A stretch of DNA of 64,000 nt from Lachnospiraceae bacterium AC2031 (lineage in GTDB: Bacteria > Bacillota > Clostridia > Lachnospirales > Lachnospiraceae): assembly GCA_000687975.1 (NCBI GenBank), contig JIAB01000001.1, positions 1,674,001 through 1,738,000 of the forward strand. Direction: 5' to 3'. A model generated the notes under the pieces. The model worked only from the letters and a program-made list of their open reading frames with translations, was not told the origin of the DNA and ran no database searches. Positions 17,859 through 23,888 of this stretch are shown here, one piece after another. The position numbers and the translations under genes are program-made. Positions within the stretch are counted from its first letter, which is position 1; every line of letters starts with the position of its first letter.

Positions 17859-18569
17859 ATGCGTAGTTTTTACGGATTATATACTAACGGCAAATATAAA
17901 GTAGGGATGTCCGGAACGGTTTGGGTCTATGATATGGAAGATAATCTTCTTGGACGTTTTACCGAGACACCATATTCCTATGTTGGCGCGTTTGTTCCAG
18001 GGAAGGATGTTTTTGTTTCTCATACAAATGAGAATCATCTGGTTGTCTATGACATAGCTAACATGAAAATGTTGAAGAAAATCAAGACTAGCAACTGTGG
18101 CGGGAGCGAAGATACCGGAGTTGTCTTTTCGAGCGACGGCAAATATCTTTATTGTATTCAGGCACATTGGAATGACTGGCTGAAGAGTCGGCTCGTTGTT
18201 TATGATACTGAGAATTTTGAAATCGAAAAAGAGTTTTTTTCGAATGAGAGTATAATCAATCTTAACGAAATCGAGATAGAAAATGACGGAACCTGTTATG
18301 TCTTATTCGGTGAAAGTGATGAAAAAACAGGCGTAATCGAAAACAATTATGTAGGAATCTTTCAGGATGGGAAGATTGTAGAAAAAAGGACCCTTAATAC
18401 CAGGCTCAATAACTGGCTGGATATTCTTATGTATTTTTCCTGGAAAAGGAGTGGTTTTACTAAAAAGACTTTTCCTTTGTTCCTTAAAGAAGCAGGCATC
18501 AAATATGCGATTCCGCAGAATCCATGTTCACTGAAGAAACTTTTTGAAACAGGACACATGGAATATTGA
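17859..18569 (+). CDS. Beta-propeller-like (WD40/YVTN-type) protein of unknown function
   Basis: A 236-residue soluble protein built of repeating strands of the kind found in beta-propellers: GTVWVYDMEDNLLGRF, HLVVYDIANMKMLKKIKT, GVVFSSDGKYLYCIQ, RLVVYDTENFEIEKEFF and YVGIFQDGKIVEKRTL. No signal peptide or enzyme motif is seen. The AAGGGAAGG ribosome site lies 9-10 bases before the ATG. It is the only plus-strand gene between the two inverted repeats and runs convergent to the antiporter pair. The 244-base gap before it holds the left repeat. Its role is unknown; a partner-binding or immunity-like function is a guess. Confidence 0.65.
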   Translation: MRSFYGLYTNGKYKVGMSGTVWVYDMEDNLLGRFTETPYSYVGAFVPGKDVFVSHTNENHLVVYDIANMKMLKKIKTSNCGGSEDTGVVFSSDGKYLYCIQAHWNDWLKSRLVVYDTENFEIEKEFFSNESIINLNEIEIENDGTCYVLFGESDEKTGVIENNYVGIFQDGKIVEKRTLNTRLNNWLDILMYFSWKRSGFTKKTFPLFLKEAGIKYAIPQNPCSLKKLFETGHMEY

Positions 18570-18607
18570 TTAGCAAATATAATCGGAAGATAATCGACAA
18601 TCGGCCA

Positions 18608-18931
18608 TTACATTATCTCATATTTAAACTCACAAATCTTCAAAAAATGAGGATTAACTATCATTAGCTTATCCTTTCTTCCAAAGGATTCTCTTATATC
18701 AAAAATCAGTTCCCTAACACCCCCCGAGGAAACATCATGATGAGCTTGTCTTTTTCCGCCCGGAGATTCCAGCCATGTTCCGCCATCCGGGCTATAACAA
18801 CAGTGGTTTATCCTTAACTCCCCGGATAATATTCTGATATGCATCCTGCATATTCCCTGTTTTGGTTCGATACATACACTGTGTTGTCCTTTTATTTTCA
18901 TCAACCCTTTATTATCTGTTATCGTGATCAA
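18608..18931 (-). CDS. Small protein translationally coupled to the antiporter, unknown function
   Basis: A 107-residue protein starting at a TTG that overlaps the antiporter stop (TTGA). A strong GGGAGG site sits 6 bases upstream, so the non-ATG start is credible; an ATG 10 codons later is the alternative. The sequence is mixed polar with CIEPKQGICRMHIRILSGELRI, a Gly/His-rich centre (SPGGKRQAHHDVSSGG) and FDIRESFGRKDK. No membrane segment is seen. I do not recognise the family. Coupling to the antiporter places it under the same fluoride riboswitch, suggesting a role with that transporter. Confidence 0.6.
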   Translation of the reverse strand: MITITDNKGLMKIKGQHSVCIEPKQGICRMHIRILSGELRINHCCYSPDGGTWLESPGGKRQAHHDVSSGGVRELIFDIRESFGRKDKLMIVNPHFLKICEFKYEIM

Positions 18932-20130
18932 TTTGTACCTCCCGTACTTCCGGTATCTGCTTCTTTATCACGGCTGATAAATCTGTCAACAGTAGCATCC
19001 ATTCCTATTGCTCCAAGCGGTGCTGTAATCACAATCGATACTACAGCCATTGTTAGTACAACATTTCCACAGGAAAGTCCCATGGCAAGCGGCACTCCTC
19101 CGATTGCAGCCTGGACAGTCGCTTTAGGCAGCTGTGATATCAAGCAAAACAGAATTTCTTTTTTATTCAATCCAACGCCAAGCACGGATATAAGTGTTCC
19201 AAATTCCCGAAACAAAAGCCCTACAAAGAGCATGATGACCATTCCAACACCTGCCTTTGTAACGTATCCAATATTAACCGTTGCACCTACCAGCACAAAC
19301 AAGAAGATTTCGGCTGCCACCCAAAGCTTGCTGAATTTTGCGGACAGCCTCTTAGCTACAACCTGCAACCTCACATTCAGTGCTATCCCCATTGTCATAA
19401 CTGCAAGAAGCCCTGACACCGGCGCTATACCCTCAATCCAGTATAAGATCATACTAAAGGCCATAATGATCGTTACCTTAAGTGAATCTCTTATATGTAC
19501 TTTCTTAAAATATACAGCAAGGATCACTCCCAATATTCCGCCTGTCACAGCTCCGAGTATAATCTCTTCCGGAATGCGAAGAAGGCTCAGGGCATTCATG
19601 TTCCCACCGGCCTCCAATCCTACCAGTGTAGTGAACAAAACGATAACATATATATCATCTGCACTTGCACCTGCGATAAGCATTTGTGGGATGCCCTTTT
19701 TTACTCCTATACCTTCATCTATCATCTTCGTCAATCTGGGCACGGTGACAGCCGGAGAAACTGCCCCCATCACTGCTCCGAGGATTGCCGCTTGTAACAA
19801 AGTCACTCCCATTATGAAAGGTGCAAAAAGAACAAAAGCAATGAGTTCAAGTGTTGCCGGTACAAAGCAAAGCATTATTGCCGGTCTGCCTATTCTTTTC
19901 AAATCCGTAATATCCAACGAAAGCCCCGCCTTCGCAATGATGATAATCAATGCAATCTTTCTGAGATCACCCGACATATCTATTATGGAACTATCCAGAA
20001 CATTCAAAACATACGGGCCCAACAGCATGCCGGCCAAAAGCATTCCAATGATACGCGGTAGTTGGATTTTAGAAACTATCCACCCGAACAACAGTCCTGC
20101 AAGAATGATCATTCCGATGCTTAATAACAT
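18928..20130 (-). CDS. Cation/proton antiporter (CPA/NhaP-Kef type), fluoride-riboswitch controlled
   Basis: A 400-residue membrane antiporter with about 12 hydrophobic segments. It starts MLLSIGMIILAGLLFGW at 20130 after AAAGGAGGATAAAACT. IQLPRIIGMLLAGMLLGP near the start and LIIIIAKAGLSLDITDLKRIGRPA are typical of the CPA superfamily. GAVMGAVSPAVTVPRL and AGASADDIYVIVLFT correspond to the ion-binding core, with the Asp pair in SADD. There is no C-terminal RCK/TrkA domain. Genes of this class are known members of fluoride-riboswitch regulons, where export of H+/Na+ or fluoride-linked stress relief is proposed. The riboswitch aptamer in its leader (20187-20247) supports that role. Confidence 0.88.
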   Translation of the reverse strand: MLLSIGMIILAGLLFGWIVSKIQLPRIIGMLLAGMLLGPYVLNVLDSSIIDMSGDLRKIALIIIIAKAGLSLDITDLKRIGRPAIMLCFVPATLELIAFVLFAPFIMGVTLLQAAILGAVMGAVSPAVTVPRLTKMIDEGIGVKKGIPQMLIAGASADDIYVIVLFTTLVGLEAGGNMNALSLLRIPEEIILGAVTGGILGVILAVYFKKVHIRDSLKVTIIMAFSMILYWIEGIAPVSGLLAVMTMGIALNVRLQVVAKRLSAKFSKLWVAAEIFLFVLVGATVNIGYVTKAGVGMVIMLFVGLLFREFGTLISVLGVGLNKKEILFCLISQLPKATVQAAIGGVPLAMGLSCGNVVLTMAVVSIVITAPLGAIGMDATVDRFISRDKEADTGSTGGTN

Positions 20131-20149
20131 AGTTTTATCCTCCTTTAGA

Positions 20150-20247
20150 TGCAAAAAAGCCGACAACTTTCCTGCATTTAGTAATTGCAGAAGTCATCAG
20201 CTGTATCAGCGGTTTGGATTTGCATCCAGGGAGACATCATTCCCCTA
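20150..20247 (-). promoter_or_regulatory. Fluoride (crcB-motif) riboswitch and terminator platform
   Basis: On the minus strand the leader has a 5' stem-loop AGGGGAATGATGTCTCCCT (20228-20246), a joining segment ending AAACCGCTG, a short hairpin, then CAGCTGATGAC-TTCTGC. These match the crcB consensus (AACCGCTG...CAGCTGATGA plus a pseudoknot strand that can pair with the 5' loop, 4 of 5 bases). Downstream, TCTGCA..TGCAGGAA and a later TTTTTT could form an alternative terminator that overlaps the pseudoknot strand. Fluoride binding would then allow read-through to the antiporter. Confidence 0.88.
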
Positions 20248-20259
20248 TTTGTTTTCATG

Positions 20260-20288
20260 ATTATGCCATAAATAATGCGTTTTGTAAA
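20260..20288 (-). promoter_or_regulatory. Promoter of the riboswitch-antiporter transcript
   Basis: On the minus strand TTTACA (20283-20288) and CATAAT (20260-20265) are 17 bases apart, placing the transcript start just before the riboswitch. Confidence 0.65.
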
Positions 20289-20310
20289 GCCTGTGCTAGT
20301 AGATTATCCT

Positions 20311-20464
20311 GAAATTTAATTATATACCAATTTTTATCATAATTCTTGACGAAATCAATGGGATTAGGTATAGTCAAAACGAGCTGAACAATAGATGATA
20401 CACTATCATTCAGCTCGTCTATTATCTTAGGATATCTCATTTACAGAAAAACTTTTACACACTC
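20311..20464 (-). repeat. Right copy of about 150-bp inverted repeat
   Basis: The reverse complement matches 17605-17760 nearly base for base outside the hairpin interior. It abuts the 3' end of the SUKH gene (stop at 20474-20476) and includes a fossil AGT-GTG-TAA that mirrors the last codons of Imm26 in the left copy. Together the copies bound 2.5 kb of cargo. Confidence 0.85.
20375..20418 (-). terminator. Terminator hairpin in right repeat copy
   Basis: On the minus strand, ACGAGCTGAA..TTCAGCTCGT encloses TGATA-GTG-TATCA, followed by TTTT. It ends the SUKH transcript. Confidence 0.75.
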
Positions 20465-20473
20465 TTAATTTAA

Positions 20474-20914
20474 TTAAACCAACTCTGTTATTCTTCTTTT
20501 TAAAAACTCCGCAAAAGAGTGAGCATACAGTATATTGCTATGTAACTCATAAACAGGATACTCATCATTTTTCAATCCATTTGATAAATCAAAGTAGAAT
20601 ACTTCATCTTCAGTTTCTGATATAATCAACTTATCCTTAAAACTCGAATCGTTTTTTCTACTCAACTCATTTATATAAACTATGTCTCCGCCAACAACTT
20701 TATCAAAGTCAATACAATATACACTATAAATTTCTTCCCCATATACTTCTCCACCATTATATTTTTTCAACCACCAAATGTACGATTTCGGGAATGTAAT
20801 ACCTAATCTTTTTTCAGCCAATTTAACCCAATCATCAGATATACCTTCTCCAAACGAAGCAAACTCAACACTGTCATCTGCCTCTTCAATAATCCTTACT
20901 AAATCTTCATACAT
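20474..20914 (-). CDS. SUKH-family (SMI1/KNR4-type) immunity protein
   Basis: A 146-residue protein with the SUKH fold pattern: an acidic N-terminus, ISDDWVKLAEKRLGITFPKSYIWWLKKYNGGEVYGEEIYSVY, a mid strand EVFYFDLSNG and a C-terminal FAEFLKRRI. SUKH proteins commonly protect against nuclease toxins. The gene lies directly behind a remnant of an LHH nuclease domain, a classic toxin/SUKH pairing. The ATG at 20914 follows GGGAGGAAAAAACA, and the toxin stop is 14 bases upstream. It ends next to the right inverted repeat and its terminator. Confidence 0.85.
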   Translation of the reverse strand: MYEDLVRIIEEADDSVEFASFGEGISDDWVKLAEKRLGITFPKSYIWWLKKYNGGEVYGEEIYSVYCIDFDKVVGGDIVYINELSRKNDSSFKDKLIISETEDEVFYFDLSNGLKNDEYPVYELHSNILYAHSFAEFLKRRITELV

Positions 20915-20927
20915 TGTTTTTTCCTCC

Positions 20928-21362
20928 CTAATCAAAATCTAAAGCACGATTCATCCAATAATCACTTTTCCACTGTTTAAAAGCATCCCTATCAATAATC
21001 GATGGGCTTTGACCAGTATTCATATGAATAGTTGAATAATACTTATTATGAAACGACTGTGAAACCTCAACTATTGGACCATCTTGTGTTTGTAATAAAT
21101 GATGTAAATTTATAGATTTACCATCATAACCAATAGGTGCTCGTCCACTAGCCATTCTTTCAACATTAGTTCCTGTTACAGTCTTTCCATGGTCTTTCCA
21201 CGAGCTAACTTGAGCTGGGTCAAATAAATCGTTTCTTTGATACACTTTATTACCCTGGAAATCAATTGATTCTTTCCAGTATTTATAACCAGTAGAGTCT
21301 TTTCCACCCTTGAAAAACTTTTCGCTTAACTTTCCGTAGTTGGTCTTGACAGAATCTTTAGC
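20928..21362 (-). pseudogene. LHH-type HNH/Endo VII nuclease toxin C-terminal domain, orphan fragment
   Basis: A 144-codon open frame that begins right after a stop and has no ATG. Its C-terminal half carries the LHH nuclease pattern: TGTNVERMASGRAPIGYDGK, SINLHHLLQTQDGPIVEVSQ and FHNKYYSTIHMN, with the catalytic His pair in LHH. The N-terminal part (SVKTNYGKLSEKFFKGGKDSTG) resembles the linker before such domains. Intact toxins carry this domain at the end of a large secreted protein. Here the delivery part is missing, so it is an orphan cassette; the SUKH immunity gene follows. Confidence 0.8.
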
Positions 21363-21411
21363 TTATATTGTCAACAAAACAAATAATTCATTATTATTTG
21401 ATGGGTACTAT

Positions 21412-21699
21412 CTATTGTTTACTCCAATTTCTAAAAATGTTAATAATTTCAGACAGCTTTGTTTTGTCTCCAACTCCTATATATTTTCCACCTTCAACCT
21501 TGCAATTCATCCAATCTTTATCAGAATTATCTATATTGATAGTAACAAAAGGTTGATTATCTAAATTTGTTTCTAAAATATCTATCTCTACGAGCCAACC
21601 AGGATTATCTATGGTCTGTATTTTTATTCCATAATATTCTTCCCATTCACCATTACAATTAGACATATACCAACCTGCTAACCATTCTAAATCATTCAT
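21412..21699 (-). CDS. Imm53-family immunity protein
   Basis: A 95-residue protein matching Imm53 along its whole length: LEWLAGWYMSNCNGEWEEYY, GIKIQTIDNPGWLVEIDILE and a C-terminal DWMNCKVEGGKYIGVGDKTK region. Family members are cytoplasmic antidotes to polymorphic toxins. It lies between the unknown immunity-like gene (21730) and the LHH toxin remnant, all on the minus strand. No dedicated toxin is left directly upstream. AT-rich codon use matches the rest of the island. Confidence 0.85.
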   Translation of the reverse strand: MNDLEWLAGWYMSNCNGEWEEYYGIKIQTIDNPGWLVEIDILETNLDNQPFVTINIDNSDKDWMNCKVEGGKYIGVGDKTKLSEIINIFRNWSKQ

Positions 21700-21729
21700 A
21701 TTCTTATCTCCCTATACTAAATAATTTAT

Positions 21730-22143
21730 TTAGACTGGATCAATCTCTAACGAACCTTCAATATATACTCTATCATTCTGTTGATATGACATTTCATCCT
21801 CAAACTCTATCAATATAGCCTCATCACATAATGAAGTTTTAGCTAAAATAGTATACTCATCTACAACTTCTTTCACTTCAACAACAGCTTTTACACTAGA
21901 TGAATTTGCTATTTCCTGAAGAAAATATAACTCATCATTCGTAGTATATGAAATACTAACTAAATCTATACGAATTTCAGAATTTAATTTATCTCCAATA
22001 TTCCTTATTTTCGTTTTCTCATTAGCATTTAAAAACTCAGAATATTCTATATAATGTACTATAAGTTTTTTATTATCTATAGTATTAACTTCTACGAATC
22101 TCTCATAGCCATCAACTGTTATTTTTTGTATCATCATTTCCAT
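21730..22143 (-). CDS. Probable immunity protein, family not recognised
   Basis: A 137-residue acidic soluble protein, mainly predicted strand: MIQKITVDGYERFVEVNTID, KLIVHYIEYSEFLNANEKTK, a central helix (DELYFLQEIANSS) and a C-terminal barrel-like part (AVVEVKEVVDEYTILAK, DEAILIEFEDEMSYQQNDRV). The end could be OB-like, but I cannot name a family. The first codons overlap the tail of a frame that looks like a toxin remnant (22112-22297), and immunity genes flank it. That context suggests an immunity role. Confidence 0.55.
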   Translation of the reverse strand: MEMMIQKITVDGYERFVEVNTIDNKKLIVHYIEYSEFLNANEKTKIRNIGDKLNSEIRIDLVSISYTTNDELYFLQEIANSSSVKAVVEVKEVVDEYTILAKTSLCDEAILIEFEDEMSYQQNDRVYIEGSLEIDPV

Positions 22144-22297
22144 AACATTTTTTTCTAACGTCTTTCCAAAAGAAAGCTATTGCTGCAAGACCAAGACCTA
22201 TCTCTCCCAACTGTAGGAAGAAGTTTACATCTATATCTTTTCCTTCTGTGGCGTATGTATCTATGAGATTAGCTATCTTTTTTCCTACATGATAACT
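22112..22297 (-). pseudogene. Toxin C-terminal remnant with hydrophobic segment
   Basis: A start-less open frame (about 61 codons) between two stops. It holds HVGKKIANLIDTYATEGKD then a hydrophobic stretch NFFLQLGEIGLGLAAIAFFW and a basic end KDVRKKC. It overlaps the start of the next immunity-like gene. This could be the end of a membrane-acting toxin domain. The gap 22298-22353 shows nothing else. Confidence 0.4.
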
Positions 22298-22353
22298 TTA
22301 TATTTTCGCCCTCATAGAGCATACATTGCAAATAATAGATAATTATATGATAA

Positions 22354-22746
22354 TCAAAACTCTTCATCTTCTATAATAGGAATATATGGAGAAAGAAGTT
22401 TATCATTAAACATTTCAAATTTTCCCCTAACTAATCTATATATAATAAACTCATTATTAAACTCTTTATCTTCATCATTATATACATAAAGTAATCCATA
22501 ACTTCCTTCTGCCTTATCAGCAATTATTCTATATATTTTCAGCATTTCATCACATTCTTCGCTCCAATGATTTGAATATAATGATAATTGCAAGTAGCAT
22601 TCTCCATTAATCCATTTTAGTTCCGGATTTAGATAATTAATTGTTTTAAATTCCAGTTCTAAAATTTTTGAGACTTTTTCCGTGTTATCTAAATCAACAA
22701 CCTTATAAGTATCTCTAATTGTTACCCATCCGTGCATCTCAACCAT
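22354..22746 (-). CDS. Imm7-family immunity protein
   Basis: A 130-residue protein with the Imm7 signature from end to end: MVEMHGWVTIRDTYK at the start, LKWINGECYLQLSLYSNHW, GSYGLLYVYNDEDKEFNNEF, IIYRLVRGKFEMFNDKLLSP and the closing YIPIIEDEEF. It neutralises a cognate secreted toxin in the cytoplasm; only a short toxin tail remains upstream (22758-22853). GGAGGACTATAA precedes the ATG. Confidence 0.9.
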   Translation of the reverse strand: MVEMHGWVTIRDTYKVVDLDNTEKVSKILELEFKTINYLNPELKWINGECYLQLSLYSNHWSEECDEMLKIYRIIADKAEGSYGLLYVYNDEDKEFNNEFIIYRLVRGKFEMFNDKLLSPYIPIIEDEEF

Positions 22747-22757
22747 TTATAGTCCTC

Positions 22758-22853
22758 CTAATTCTCTACTCCTAAAGGTGTTGTATCTATCACATACTCA
22801 ACACCATATCTTTCCGCAAGGGCATCAGCCGCAGACGCTTCATTATTATATTA
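22758..22853 (-). pseudogene. Toxin C-terminal tail upstream of Imm7
   Basis: A 31-codon start-less frame ending 12 bases before the Imm7 start. It reads NNEASAADALAERYGVEYVI, then DTTPLGVEN and stop. The position fits the last residues of the cognate toxin. The domain cannot be named. Confidence 0.5.
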
Positions 22854-22881
22854 TTTTGAATGACAGTCACCTCAGGAATCT

Positions 22882-23400
22882 TTAATGAAAACTTATTATT
22901 TTCTCTACTTCTGATTTTGTAGCTGGTAAATAGTTTTCTATTGTTTCTTCAAGCTTACTACCATCTAAATTCATAGCCTGACCACACTCATTACATTCAA
23001 GAACAATTTTACCATTACCATCTTGATCATTAATTTTGATATATCTCAAATCCCCATATTTTCACCTGATACAGGTGGCTTCTGAACGAATTGTTACCAT
23101 ATCCCTTAATGTATTAGAAATTACCATTACTAGCCCATCTAAGCTGGAAAAATCTCTTCCAACCCGATTCTCTTCATTTTCCAAACATAATCCATTTGTA
23201 TCAGAATCAACTAAATAATTATCCAAATCAAGCGAAATCAATACATCTAAACCATTTCTACATATTAATTCACTACCAATATAATTTTGATTACTCTTGA
23301 CCCAGTTACAGAGCGCATGGTAGTAGTTTGAAAATGATTTCATATTATTTTTATCACTATAAATGCTTTGAAAACTTTTTAACAATCTATTATTCATCAT
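22882..23400 (-). pseudogene. Immunity-like gene interrupted by one in-frame TGA
   Basis: The first 112 codons (MMNNRLLKSFQSIYSDKNN ... TIRSEATCIR) end at TGA (23062-23064). The same frame then stays open for 59 more codons (KYGDLRYIKINDQDGNGKIV, LECNECGQAMNLDGSKLEET ... VEKIISFH) to a TAA at 22882. The second part has a CxxC pair (CNECG) and a LDG segment that look like the natural C-terminus of a single protein. A GAGGT site precedes the ATG. The simplest reading is a nonsense-mutated immunity gene of about 172 residues. The TGA is not flanked by an obvious selenocysteine element. Confidence 0.65.
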
Positions 23401-23415
23401 ATGTACCTCATCATT

Positions 23416-23493
23416 TTAATTAGTTCCAGGAACTGGGTAAGTTGTAATTAGATTTCCAGCCAAATACCCATTTCTATTAATGCTGCATTGAAA
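23416..23493 (-). pseudogene. Toxin C-terminal tail (possible BECR-fold RNase end)
   Basis: Twenty-five codons ending NGYLAGNLITTYPVPGTN then TAA, 16 bases before the interrupted immunity gene. Tails with LITTYP-like endings are common in barnase/EndoU-type toxin domains, so this is a plausible toxin end. It is in the same frame as the truncated Imm50 gene before it, separated only by that gene's TAA. Confidence 0.45.
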
Positions 23494-23673
23494 TTATTTT
23501 GTTTCCATGTTTAATGGAATTTCATCAATTAATTGAGGTAACCTAATAATAATATTGATTTTTCTTCCGTAATAATTCATATTAAATTGTTCTATTTCAA
23601 CGTCTTTTAATTCAGGAACATTATTAAATAACCGCATCAATAATTTAGTATTTTTAATATATTTAACCCACAT
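23494..23673 (-). pseudogene. Truncated Imm50-like immunity gene
   Basis: The ATG at 23673 follows ATAGGAGGAACGAAATA. The 59 residues (MWVKYIKNTKLLMRLFNNVP, ELKDVEIEQFNMNYYGRKIN, IIIRLPQLIDEIPLN) resemble only the N-terminal half of Imm50 proteins, which are about twice as long. The frame stops at METK and is followed in frame by a toxin tail. It is most likely cut off by recombination between cassettes. The 215-base gap to the next gene holds no further clear ORF. Confidence 0.55.
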
Positions 23674-23888
23674 TATTTCGTTCCTCCTATTCTTCAAATG
23701 GATAATGATCTTGGTGATATGCATATTTTTGAAAATACAATATTTAAATATCCTATGTCAATGTAATCCATTATATATAAAGCTTTTCCTAAATTATTAT
23801 CTATTCGTATAACTATTCTCTATGTTGTCAATCTTGTCAGTATATGTTATATTTTGACAAATGAGTCAATTTGTTTAGGGGTGTTACT

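Noticed and set aside
22882-23400. TGA as selenocysteine codon
   Set aside because: No redox-type context or stem-loop immediately after the TGA is evident; a nonsense mutation is simpler.
17043-23870. Prophage or integrative element
   Set aside because: No integrase, transposase, capsid or relaxase gene is seen; the island is explained by toxin/immunity modules and the inverted repeats.
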